Numbered from the stretch's first letter, positions 1 to 6,505 are shown. The stretch: DNA of 7,551 nt from Sedimenticola sp. (GCA_027041035.1 JALULB010000278.1:1-7551); one strand, 5' to 3'. The notes: generated by a model not told the origin, from the letters alone. Program-made: numbers and translations.

Positions 1-119
1 CGGTAACTGCCGTTGATATCCATGCTGCCGAGATCGAGGATTCGCAACGGACGACCACGCAGTCCATCCAGCCAGTTGTCGACGAACCAGCGCATCTTGT
101 CCAGCGAGCTTTGGTGCAT
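1..119 (-). CDS. SAM-dependent class I methyltransferase, N-terminal fragment (gene continues past the left edge)
   Basis: Only the first 39 codons lie in the window. The protein begins MHQSSLDKMRWFVDNWL and reaches ILDLGSMDINGSYR at residues 27-40. A hydrophobic strand followed by D-L-G-S is motif I, the SAM-binding loop of class I (Rossmann-fold) methyltransferases. From memory, methyltransferases of surface-polysaccharide clusters often start like this, with a conserved D-x-N-G-S-Y-R after motif I. The ATG at 119-117 overlaps the stop of the preceding gene (TGATG), and a GGAGG sits at 134-130, ten bases upstream, so it is translationally coupled to the acyltransferase gene. As the last visible gene of a Wzm/Wzt operon it may methylate a sugar of the exported glycan, possibly a chain-terminating cap. 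That role is inference; the substrate-binding part is outside the window. Confidence 0.8.
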   Translation of the reverse strand, partial: MHQSSLDKMRWFVDNWLDGLRGRPLRILDLGSMDINGSY

Positions 120-1039
120 CAGTTCTCGACCTCCACGGGTGAATCAAGCGTCGTCGTAATGGATGGCGGGGACCAGACCGCATGCAGGTGTGGCCACATC
201 CACCACTGCTCTGGATGCCGGCGTATCATGCGTTCCACCGGCGCCATGATCGCGAGCATCGCCGCCGGATCGTCGAGTCCGGCGATCTCCACCGGCGCTT
301 GCACTTCACCACACAGGCGACCCTCCCGCTCCACCGCGAAATACGGCAACAGTTGGGCATTATAGCGCCGCGCGAGCTTCAGGATGCCAGGCGAGAAACG
401 TCCGGTCCCACCAAGGAACGGCACCGCGATCGGTTGATCGCCTTCGGCCGCCGGCGCATCCACGATGATCACCAGCGTACCGCGCCCGGACAGCACCTTG
501 AACAGGGCGCGGGTGTCGCGGCCGCGGGCGATGACATCGCCGCCAAGCAGACGCCCCATGTTGTCCAGCTTGAAACGCAGATAGTCACGCTCCGTCGCCG
601 ACATCTCCACGTCTTCGATATCGGTCACCAGGCTGTGTATCGGACCACCCGGCAACGCCAGCGCGATGGCTGGCATGATCAAGCGGCTGAAATGCGCGGA
701 ATACAGAATCACCGGGCGATCACTCTCGCAAGCCCGGCGGTAATGCGACAAACCATCCATGCGAATCAGCGCCGCGATACTCGCCGTATCGGCATGTGGC
801 AGCCGGAACACATCCTGCGTCTCGCGCGCCAGCAGACGGGGCAGTGACGCGGCGCGTTGGGCCAGCGCTGGCGTATCCAGCGTCGGAAACACCTGCCTCA
901 AGCCGTCGACGATCGCCACTTGCTCGCGAGACGCCGAGCGTGCGCGCCAGTATCCCCCGAGGGTCGCGAGTTTATACGCGGGGACGCGCGGCAGGCGAGC
1001 CAGTAACGGATGCCAGATACGATAAGAGAACCGCGTCAT
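119..1039 (-). CDS. LpxL/HtrB-family (LPLAT superfamily) acyltransferase-like protein with altered active site
   Basis: The protein has 306 residues, the usual length for lauroyl/myristoyl acyltransferases of lipid A synthesis. Resemblances are an ILYSAHFSRL block at 111-120 where the family has its catalytic H-x4-D/E motif, VDAPAAEGDQPIAVPFLGG around 193-211 (family pattern D-x-G-x-x-VPF-G, here with F-S-P-G following), and QWWMWPHLHAVW at 279-289 matching the C-terminal W-x-W-x-H-x-R region. His116 is present, but the acidic residue expected at 121 is isoleucine. There is no obvious N-terminal membrane helix, unlike E. coli LpxL. The ATG at 1039 overlaps the ATPase stop (ATGA), and the Shine-Dalgarno site is weak. 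Given the operon, it may acylate a polysaccharide or its lipid carrier, or be a non-catalytic relative. It is unlikely to be the housekeeping lipid A enzyme; this is inference. Confidence 0.8.
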   Translation of the reverse strand: MTRFSYRIWHPLLARLPRVPAYKLATLGGYWRARSASREQVAIVDGLRQVFPTLDTPALAQRAASLPRLLARETQDVFRLPHADTASIAALIRMDGLSHYRRACESDRPVILYSAHFSRLIMPAIALALPGGPIHSLVTDIEDVEMSATERDYLRFKLDNMGRLLGGDVIARGRDTRALFKVLSGRGTLVIIVDAPAAEGDQPIAVPFLGGTGRFSPGILKLARRYNAQLLPYFAVEREGRLCGEVQAPVEIAGLDDPAAMLAIMAPVERMIRRHPEQWWMWPHLHAVWSPPSITTTLDSPVEVEN

Positions 1040-2235
1040 GGTATTTCGGATACCCTTTCGGACACACGCCAGCGATGCACCAAGCGGGCGACCCCGACCT
1101 CGTCGCCGGAGTGGCGCACACGAAAGGGCAACACGTTCTCCTGCTTGTCCATGACATGTACCCCGGAATCGTCCAGCAGATAGATATAAAAACTGTAAAG
1201 TCCGGACAGTAATGACAATTCCGGCAACTCGTAGACCAGATGGATATGCCCATCCTCGCCGGCCGTCAGCGCTTGGTCGTCGATCAATGTGCTGACGCCG
1301 TAGACATGGATGTTGTCATTGCGCATGATCACCACGCCAACATGCAGCTCGCGCGCCTCGATCCGCCCCGGATCGATAGCGATCCTCAGGGCCAGGGGCT
1401 CGCCACACGCATAGTCCGACTTGCCGGCATCGGCGAATTCGATATGCAGAAAACTCGCGCCGGCGGCATGCGCCACCACCGCCACATCCTCCGCTTCCGC
1501 TGCCTTCGCGCGCTCGCGCATCGCATCCATATAGCTGTCGACCACCTCGCTGGCATCACCGATCATGCGTAGTTCGCCATGATCCAGCCACAGACAGCGA
1601 CGACACAGCGTCTTTACCTGGTAGAGATTGTGCGAGCAGAACACCACGGACTTGCCTTGATCGATAAACTCGCGGATGCGGTCCAGGCTTTTCTTCTGGA
1701 AGTAGATATCGCCCACCGACAACGCCTCGTCGATCACCAGCACATCCGGATCGACCGCCGTAACCAATGAAAACGCCAGGCGCACATACATGCCGGACGA
1801 ATAGGTCTTAACCGGACGATACACCGCGTCATCCAGCTCGGAGAAAGCGATAATGCCCGGCAAGGCAGCCTCGGTCTCTTGCGCCGACAACCCCAGCAAA
1901 GCACAACCGAGACGAATGTTCTCGATGCCATTGAACTCGGGATGGAAGCCGCTGCCCAACTCCAGGATTGCCGACACCCGACCCGATACCCGCAGGTCCC
2001 CCGACGAGGGATGGAGGGTGCCCGCCAGCAGTTTCAGCAAGGTACTCTTGCCCGCGCCGTTCTCTCCGATCACGCCCAGGGTATCACCGGCATCCAGCGA
2101 AAAACTCACATCGCGCAGCACGCGAAGTCGTTCATGCCGCTGGCGGCGCAGGAGCAACTCTTTCAACGCGTCCACCGGTTGGCGATACAAGCGGTAATGC
2201 TTACACAGCCTGTCCGCTACGATCGCGGTGCTCAC
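1036..2235 (-). CDS. wzt: ABC transporter ATP-binding protein for polysaccharide/O-antigen export, Wzt type with C-terminal carbohydrate-binding domain
   Basis: The 399-residue protein energises export of a lipid-linked glycan across the inner membrane with the permease encoded just upstream. The ATPase domain covers about residues 1-240: Walker A GENGAGKST at 57-65, the ELGSGFHPEFNG segment at 92-103 typical of Wzt proteins, signature YSSGM at 145-149, Walker B VLVIDEA at 165-171 and switch histidine H202. After an Ala/Glu-rich linker (240-260), residues 260-395 match in size and beta-rich pattern the Wzt C-terminal beta-sandwich, which in known Wzt proteins binds the modified non-reducing end of the O chain. 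That suggests a chain with a terminal mark. The frame is open upstream to 2619, but the GTG at 2235 is the start: it has GAGGG at 2247-2243, overlaps the permease stop (GTGA) and gives the normal family N-terminus MSTAIVADRLCKHYRL. The product could export another polysaccharide than O antigen. Confidence 0.93.
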   Translation of the reverse strand: MSTAIVADRLCKHYRLYRQPVDALKELLLRRQRHERLRVLRDVSFSLDAGDTLGVIGENGAGKSTLLKLLAGTLHPSSGDLRVSGRVSAILELGSGFHPEFNGIENIRLGCALLGLSAQETEAALPGIIAFSELDDAVYRPVKTYSSGMYVRLAFSLVTAVDPDVLVIDEALSVGDIYFQKKSLDRIREFIDQGKSVVFCSHNLYQVKTLCRRCLWLDHGELRMIGDASEVVDSYMDAMRERAKAAEAEDVAVVAHAAGASFLHIEFADAGKSDYACGEPLALRIAIDPGRIEARELHVGVVIMRNDNIHVYGVSTLIDDQALTAGEDGHIHLVYELPELSLLSGLYSFYIYLLDDSGVHVMDKQENVLPFRVRHSGDEVGVARLVHRWRVSERVSEIP

Positions 2236-2999
2236 AGCACATCCCTCACGGCCAGCGACAAACGGCGGAACAGCAGAAATCCCACGATCGACACCACCAG
2301 CCCGAGCGCCAGACTCACGCACAGCGCGACAGCCGGAAACACGCCTTCGAGTATCGCCCCCCGATACGCGCTGACCAGATAATAGAGCGGATTGAAACCG
2401 AATATCCAGCGCCAGCTCTCCGGCACCATATCCGCCGGATAGAAGATGGGCGTGGCGAACAGCAGCAACGTCAACAGCATCGTCAGAATCTGCGAAATGT
2501 CGCGAAGAAAAGGCGTCAGCACCGCGAATGACCAGGCCAGGCCGGCGCTCATCAGCACCCGGGCCAACAGCAGCAATGGAATCAACATTATCCATACCGA
2601 CAGCGAACCCAGCAGCCACCAGGCAACCACCAACAGAATGAGCAGCGCAAAAAACTCAGTCACCGCCGACGACAACACCGGCACCAATGGGTATAGCCAT
2701 ATCGGTAACGGCGAGGATGACAGCAAGGAGCGATTGTCCACCAGCGCATTCGACGCCCTGAGAACCGATTCCTGCAATCCGATATAGGGCAGCATGCCGG
2801 CCATCAGGTAGAGCACGAACAACTCACTCGGTTGGTCCCGATGAAAACGGACGCCCAATACCGCGCCGAACACAAAGCCATACAGCAGGATCAGAAACAG
2901 CGGCTGCGCGATATACCACAGTACACCAAGATAGGAGCCGGCTATCCGGACCTTCAGATCCCGCCTTACCAACAGAAACAGGGTATGCAACAAAGTCAC
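2232..2999 (-). CDS. wzm: ABC-2 type polysaccharide export permease, Wzm type
   Basis: This 255-residue integral membrane protein is the pore partner of the downstream ATPase; the usual Wzm length is about 260. About six hydrophobic segments are visible: roughly 24-50, 58-76, 103-130, 133-160, 168-187 and 221-245. Family landmarks are the amphipathic N-terminal RDLKVRIAGSYLGVLWYIAQPL region (13-34), FLRDISQIL (164-172), TPIFYP (183-188) and NPLYYLVSAYR (203-213). The start is GTG at 2999-2997, with GAGGGAG 11 bases upstream and no better start visible in frame. Its stop overlaps the GTG of the ATPase gene by four bases, implying a fixed pair. It is the first gene of the operon, so the promoter should lie in 3000-3378. 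Confidence in the family is high; the identity of the glycan is unknown. Confidence 0.92.
   Translation of the reverse strand: MTLLHTLFLLVRRDLKVRIAGSYLGVLWYIAQPLFLILLYGFVFGAVLGVRFHRDQPSELFVLYLMAGMLPYIGLQESVLRASNALVDNRSLLSSSPLPIWLYPLVPVLSSAVTEFFALLILLVVAWWLLGSLSVWIMLIPLLLLARVLMSAGLAWSFAVLTPFLRDISQILTMLLTLLLFATPIFYPADMVPESWRWIFGFNPLYYLVSAYRGAILEGVFPAVALCVSLALGLVVSIVGFLLFRRLSLAVRDVL
2243..2247 (-). promoter_or_regulatory. Ribosome binding site fixing the GTG start of the Wzt-like ATPase
   Basis: On the minus strand GAGGG lies seven bases before the GTG at 2235-2233. It sits inside the last codons of the permease gene, as expected for coupled translation, and decides against the much longer open frame that reaches 2619. 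Confidence 0.7.
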
Positions 3000-3010
3000 C
3001 CGTTGATCCG

Positions 3011-3017
3011 CTCCCTC
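3011..3017 (-). promoter_or_regulatory. Ribosome binding site of the Wzm-like permease
   Basis: GAGGGAG on the minus strand, 11 bases before the GTG at 2999-2997. The spacing is on the long side, but no other start codon with a better site is present. Confidence 0.55.
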
Positions 3018-3089
3018 GTGTTTACCTTGAGTAAATCGATTGGCCAGGGTAACTACTTGCTGAGAGTAGTGACTAGCCAGGTAATGTGG

Positions 3090-3107
3090 GTTGGACTTCA
3101 GTCCAAC
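3090..3107. repeat. 18-base perfect palindrome, operator-like or REP-like
   Basis: GTTGGACT and AGTCCAAC are exact 8-base inverted arms separated by TC. The site lies 91-108 bases upstream of the permease start and 20 bases from the larger inverted repeat. It has no T tract on either side, so it is not an intrinsic terminator. It could be an operator for the export operon, or a member of the short REP-type palindromes that gammaproteobacteria scatter between genes. The sequence alone does not decide. Confidence 0.6.
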
Positions 3108-3127
3108 AACGGCGGCGCTTCAATGCG

Positions 3128-3295
3128 CTAGGTGCCTGTCGGATTATGGATGAATCTACTGCGAAGCTGGGAGAGCGGTCCAAATATCCCCGTTTTTTCG
3201 TTACATAGGCCCACTATGCGCCTCAAAACCGGGAACATTTGGCCTCGCTCTCCCACCTCCTCGCTACGATCCCCCATAACCCGACAGGCTCCTAG
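3128..3295. repeat. 168-base imperfect inverted repeat, probable REP/MITE-like non-autonomous element
   Basis: The left arm (3128-3208) aligns with the reverse complement of the right arm (3214-3295) along its whole length, at roughly three quarters identity with a single one-base gap. The ends agree best: CTAGGTGCCTGTCGGATTAT on the left and CTAGGAGCCTGTCGGGTTAT on the right arm, 18 of 20 identical. Internal blocks TGGGAGAGCG and CCAAAT are also shared, and the centre is CATAG-GCCCA-CTATG (3204-3218). A whole-element palindrome with conserved ends and a tight central loop fits a foldback element mobilised in trans by a transposase or RAYT-like enzyme. No coding capacity is seen inside. The family is not known to me. 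Confidence 0.72.
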
Positions 3296-3353
3296 GCACC
3301 GCAACAGCCCGCCAATCGGACTCAAGCCCATCCCAGACAAGCTCCGGTCAGCG

Positions 3354-3375
3354 AAAAAACTCGCGACACAGCCGC
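3354..3375 (-). terminator. Possible weak intrinsic terminator after the isomerase gene
   Basis: On the minus strand, GCGGC-TGT-GTCGC (3375-3363, five pairs including one G-T) is followed after GAG by six T residues (3359-3354). It begins three bases past the isomerase stop codon. The stem is short, so termination may be partial. Confidence 0.4.
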
Positions 3376-3378
3376 CTG

Positions 3379-4404
3379 TCAGCCGCCCTTGCCGCGGACA
3401 AAAACCCCCTTCTCATTGATCGGCCCACGCACCGGCTCGGTATGTTCCGGGGCGCGGGAAGCCTTGAGTTCGGCACGCTTTCTGTCAGCAAAGGCCTTCA
3501 ACGCCGCCTCGTCCAACTGGTAGTGCTCGCCTTCCCTTGCCTTGGTCAGGAAATCATCACGTCGTTGCGCGCGGTACCGAGCCTCAAGTCGCTCGATCAG
3601 CTTGTCTTTCACCTCGTCGAAGGTGCGGGGCTTCTTGGGGATATGCCGATACAGCTTGATGATGTGGTAGCCAAACTCCGACTTGACCGGCTTGCTGATA
3701 TCGTTCTCCTCGTTCAACTCGAAAGCGGCGTCTTCGAACGGCTTTGTCAACTGGCCGCGCTTGTACACGCCCAACACGCCGCCGCGTGGCGCGGTGGTCG
3801 GGTCATCAGAATAGCGTTGTGCCAGCTCGGCAAAGCTTTCGCCATTCTTCAAGCGTTGATACAACTCGTTCGCGAGTTTCTCCGCCTCTTCCTCGCTACG
3901 CACATCCTTGTATTTGGTTTTCTCCCGGATCAGGATATGCGCGACGGCCACCTTCTCCGGTTCCGACCAGGCCTCCGGATCGGCATCGTATTGCTCTTTC
4001 GCGGCAGCCGTCATATCCGGCACCGGCTCCTTGTCCAGCAAGCGCATGCGTTCGCTGAAAAGCAGGCCATCGATCATCTCCCTGATCTTCGCCTGTATGA
4101 CCGGATCCTTGTCCAGTCCCATCGTTCTCGCCTGATCGGCGATGACCCGCTGCGCAAAGAGTGAATGCGTCATCTTCTTCAACATCAGCGGATTATTGAT
4201 CGCGCCGATCACCGCTGGACGCGGTGCGTTGAACATGCGCGCCTCCAAATCCAGTGGCATCACCACGTGGTGATCTCCGCGCGCGATAGCGCGGTCAGTA
4301 TTCGCTCCGGGAGCGGCTTGCGCTAGATTCACCGCGAAGAAAAACCCCGTCAGCAGCACACTCAGATTGAACCGGATGGCGGGATTACTCGGATTCATGC
4401 TCAT
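3379..4404 (-). CDS. Exported parvulin-type (PpiC/SurA-like) peptidyl-prolyl cis-trans isomerase
   Basis: The protein should catalyse cis-trans isomerisation of X-Pro bonds in periplasmic or secreted proteins. Counted from the ATG at 4404 it has 341 residues: a signal peptide (about 1-30, RFNLSVLLTGFFFAVNLAQA followed by APG), a helical region (65-130) like the N-terminal chaperone part of PpiC/PrsA proteins, and a parvulin domain at about 152-254. The domain begins VAVAHILIR, continues with SFAELAQRYSDDPTT and GGVLGVYKRGQL, and ends EFGYHIIKLY. The C-terminal tail (255-341) is charged and helical, ending in a basic glycine-rich stretch. The frame is open to 4497, but the 4404 start has GAGG nine bases upstream and puts the signal peptide near the N-terminus. 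The terminator upstream suggests its own promoter within 4405-4505. Clients are unknown; the adjacent surface protein is a natural candidate. It is a single-domain relative, not SurA itself. Confidence 0.9.
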   Translation of the reverse strand: MSMNPSNPAIRFNLSVLLTGFFFAVNLAQAAPGANTDRAIARGDHHVVMPLDLEARMFNAPRPAVIGAINNPLMLKKMTHSLFAQRVIADQARTMGLDKDPVIQAKIREMIDGLLFSERMRLLDKEPVPDMTAAAKEQYDADPEAWSEPEKVAVAHILIREKTKYKDVRSEEEAEKLANELYQRLKNGESFAELAQRYSDDPTTAPRGGVLGVYKRGQLTKPFEDAAFELNEENDISKPVKSEFGYHIIKLYRHIPKKPRTFDEVKDKLIERLEARYRAQRRDDFLTKAREGEHYQLDEAALKAFADRKRAELKASRAPEHTEPVRGPINEKGVFVRGKGG

Positions 4405-4413
4405 GTTGTGAGA

Positions 4414-4417
4414 CCTC
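4414..4417 (-). promoter_or_regulatory. Ribosome binding site fixing the isomerase start at 4404
   Basis: GAGG on the minus strand stands nine bases before ATG 4404-4402. The alternative ATG at 4419 has no Shine-Dalgarno sequence, and the start at 4497 would add 31 residues before the signal peptide. Confidence 0.65.
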
Positions 4418-4505
4418 ATCGATAGACAGTATGCAAGAAATGAGAGTAGTGGGATCACGAAAGATGCTGGTTGTTCCCTACCCCTGTGGAGTTTCATTCA
4501 GGCAT

Positions 4506-4537
4506 AAAAAAAGCAAGCCCCGAGAGGGGCTTGCTTT
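4506..4537 (-). terminator. Strong intrinsic terminator of the surface protein gene
   Basis: A perfect 12-base stem, AAAGCAAGCCCC (4510-4521) with GGGGCTTGCTTT (4526-4537) and a four-base loop, is followed on the minus strand by a run of seven T residues (4512-4506, partly shared with the stem). It begins 25 bases after the surface protein stop. A second small hairpin, TCAGGC-TAG-GCCTGA (4544-4558), lies between the stop and the terminator. The terminator separates the highly expressed-looking gene from the isomerase gene. Confidence 0.92.
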
Positions 4538-4562
4538 CATCCGTCAGGCTAGGCCTGAAAGA

Positions 4563-6350
4563 TCAACGGTCGGTGAAGCGAACGAAGTCGATCGTCTCGC
4601 CCACGGATGCCGGACCGATCTCGGCTTCCAGCGCGGCAAAGCCAACATTCGGCACGCCGTTGAAGCTGAAAGCACCACCCATGATGTCGACACCAGAGAC
4701 GTTATCGGGGTCAACCAGCGCTTCGATGCTGCCGTTGGTGCTGTAGTTGTAACCTACACTGCCATCACCAAAGGTCATGCGCGCCCAGCCGGCGTTGAAG
4801 CCACCGGTAACACTCAACGCTTTCTGGTTCGGGCTACCCAGCACGGATGACGGCTGCGAGGTACCACTCAGGAAAGAGATAACGTTGACTTCACGATCCA
4901 GGATAACCTTGTCTGGCGCACCCGGGAATACCGGAGAGAAGCCGTCGGAAGCGCTAACGGTCTGGTTTGCTTCCTCGTTATCGAAGTACGAGATAGCGAC
5001 GACAACATCATTCAGGCTGTTAGCCTTGAACTGCCAGTTGGTGCAGTTGTTGCCAGCGCCATCGCTAGGATGCAGATCCACGGAATCGGTAGCGGTGTTA
5101 TTGCTTACGTTAACCGTACCCGGTACACAAGCGGCCAGCGGGCCAGCGGCGCCATCCGCGTCAGCGGTCAGGGTAGCACCATTGTAAACGCCATGTTTAC
5201 GCATCGGGAAGTTGACAACCCAGTCGGTCGAGCCGTTGATGCCGCCATCGATGAAGTACGGACCACCAACTGCGTTCGAGGTCAGCGCGTGAGCCATCGG
5301 CAGCGGATTTGCGCCAGCGGCCAGAGACGGGTTGGGCGCCTGATCGGTGGTAGCACCGGTATCGAAATAGGTCAGAGGCCAAACGGTGTTGGTTCTTGCC
5401 AGTCCATTCGCGGTGGTGATCGAAGAAGTGGTTACATCGCCACTTGCCAGGGAAGGCAACAGGAAGTGTACCGCATCATTCGAACGATAGTGCTGGGGAA
5501 CGGTAGCGTAGCTGTCGATAGCGACAGGCTGCTCGACAAACGCCGCGCCGGTAGCGGTGTTCAGCAGGATTCCGTAGCCGGACAGACCACCGGTAGGCGC
5601 AACCAAGCCATTATTCAGACCAGCGCCATCATAGGGGTCGGAAGCATTACCGTCGACGGAAACACCACCAGCCATATCGCCAGCAGTGAAACCATTCTTG
5701 GTGTTCAACCATGCATCGTTGATCACGGTGCAATCCGCTGGAACGCCGTCGGTACCGTGCAGAACGCCGGCAACAACGCTACGCTCCACGGGACCAACCG
5801 CAGGATTGGTATTTACCGTGCCATCTGCTGCGGTTTCAGCTGTTTCAGCATACTCGCCACCATCAACAGCCGGACCGGGTCCATCAGCGATAACGCCCAT
5901 TTCAATGACTTCGATGTAACCTTCGGTTACGTCGGCGGTATCCACGGCGGTATAGCCATCGATGAAGTCCTGACCGCTACCCTTCAACTGGTCGTTGCTC
6001 GGGAAGGTGCAGCTGTTGTCTTCGGTGACGATGTTGGCCTTGCCGTTCGCCGGGTTCTTGCGAATGGAAGCGGTCCAGACGTCGTTCGGCGACATGTAGA
6101 CGTTGAAGTCGAGTACATCGTTTGATGCCTGAGACTCACGGAAACGAACCTTCACAGCCTTGAACTCGCTGGTCGTATTCGTAATCGCAAAGTTGGTAAC
6201 AAAGTTGTTGTTAACGTTGTAGTAAGGGAAGATCAGAACTTGGCCAGTCCCATCTTCGCTCACGTGTACAGCCTGAGCGCTGGACACAATACCCAGTGCA
6301 CCGATCATACCAGCGGTCATCGCCGCGGCAAGCTTGGTCTTCTTAAACAC
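4563..6350 (-). CDS. Secreted surface protein of unknown function (S-layer-like hypothetical family)
   Basis: This 595-residue protein has a clear Sec signal peptide: KKTK, a hydrophobic stretch at 7-22, then SSAQA with cleavage expected after residue 27. The mature part is acidic, rich in Gly, Ala, Asn, Thr, Asp and Val, poor in Lys and has only four cysteines (114, 207, 408, 436), an even number that could form two disulfides. It has no C-terminal anchor, LPXTG, PEP-CTERM or autotransporter barrel. I recall the blocks GTGQVLIFPYYNVN (35-48), AVKVRFRESQASNDVLDFNVYMSPNDVWTA (split over 65-94) and TDWVVNFPMRKHGVY (375-389) from uncharacterised, sometimes S-layer-labelled, proteins of proteobacteria; the function is unknown. 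The start is GTG 6350-6348 with an ideal GAGGAG at spacing nine. A strong site at each end (ribosome binding and terminator) suggests an abundant product. It could be a secretion client of the nearby type II system. Confidence 0.85.
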   Translation of the reverse strand: MFKKTKLAAAMTAGMIGALGIVSSAQAVHVSEDGTGQVLIFPYYNVNNNFVTNFAITNTTSEFKAVKVRFRESQASNDVLDFNVYMSPNDVWTASIRKNPANGKANIVTEDNSCTFPSNDQLKGSGQDFIDGYTAVDTADVTEGYIEVIEMGVIADGPGPAVDGGEYAETAETAADGTVNTNPAVGPVERSVVAGVLHGTDGVPADCTVINDAWLNTKNGFTAGDMAGGVSVDGNASDPYDGAGLNNGLVAPTGGLSGYGILLNTATGAAFVEQPVAIDSYATVPQHYRSNDAVHFLLPSLASGDVTTSSITTANGLARTNTVWPLTYFDTGATTDQAPNPSLAAGANPLPMAHALTSNAVGGPYFIDGGINGSTDWVVNFPMRKHGVYNGATLTADADGAAGPLAACVPGTVNVSNNTATDSVDLHPSDGAGNNCTNWQFKANSLNDVVVAISYFDNEEANQTVSASDGFSPVFPGAPDKVILDREVNVISFLSGTSQPSSVLGSPNQKALSVTGGFNAGWARMTFGDGSVGYNYSTNGSIEALVDPDNVSGVDIMGGAFSFNGVPNVGFAALEAEIGPASVGETIDFVRFTDR

Positions 6351-6359
6351 TTTCGCGTT

Positions 6360-6365
6360 CTCCTC
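6360..6365 (-). promoter_or_regulatory. Ribosome binding site of the surface protein gene
   Basis: GAGGAG on the minus strand, nine bases before GTG 6350-6348. It supports the GTG rather than the first internal ATG (codon 11), which would cut the signal peptide. Confidence 0.75.
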
Positions 6366-6477
6366 AAATTGCCTTGGATTAAGTCAGCAAAAATAAATGT
6401 TGGCCAGCCTTAGCTCTAGCCCCTCAATGCCGAACCCTACAATGATACACATCTGTTTGCAAGTTTCGACCTGGAAG

Positions 6478-6505
6478 AAAACTCCGCCACGTTGGGCGGG
6501 AGTTT
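6478..6505 (-). terminator. Possible intrinsic terminator or leader hairpin
   Basis: On the minus strand AAACTCC (6505-6499) pairs with GGAGTTT (6485-6479), with three further G-C pairs after a one-base bulge, and is followed by TCTT. The T run is short and interrupted. It lies 128 bases or more upstream of the surface protein start, so it could end a transcript from the right or fold within a long leader. Confidence 0.35.

Larger units (their letters stand above)
3000..3378. other. Intergenic region between isomerase gene and export operon
   Basis: This 379-base non-coding stretch lies between two genes on the same strand. From the isomerase side it holds a possible weak terminator (3354-3375), a 168-base imperfect inverted repeat (3128-3295), an 18-base palindrome (3090-3107), and a short imperfect hairpin with ACTACT (3052-3057) pairing AGTAGT (3065-3070). 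The operon promoter should be here, but I found no convincing -35/-10 pair. The short frames across the inverted repeat have no ribosome-binding site and I treat them as non-coding. Confidence 0.7.

Noticed and set aside
182..847. Long plus-strand open frame (221 codons) opposite the acyltransferase gene
   Set aside because: It is antisense to a well-supported gene, its translation is rich in His, Arg and Gln without any domain pattern, and no ribosome-binding site is seen. The same holds for the long plus-strand frames at 1879-2531, 3442-4164 and 5070-6125.
2236..2619. Upstream extension of the Wzt frame by 128 codons
   Set aside because: The extension lies within the permease gene, and the GTG at 2235 has a proper Shine-Dalgarno site and gives the normal Wzt N-terminus.
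3128..3419. Short frames on both strands across the inverted repeat (for example 3132-3419 plus, 3128-3340 minus)
   Set aside because: They are by-products of the palindrome. No ribosome-binding site, and composition is Arg/Pro/Ser-rich without domain features.
3061..4451. Shared 11-mer TGAGAGTAGTG at 3061-3071 and 4441-4451, upstream of two operons
   Set aside because: Several 11-mer repeats are expected by chance in a window this size, and the flanks do not match.
4405..4497. Upstream extension of the isomerase by 31 codons to 4497
   Set aside because: It would place a second hydrophobic segment before the signal peptide, lacks a ribosome-binding site, and approaches the terminator of the preceding gene; 4404 is better supported.
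6455..6475. Sigma-54-like promoter upstream of the surface protein (GG and TTGC elements on the minus strand)
   Set aside because: GG and GC are separated by nine bases rather than the required ten and the -24 box is poor.
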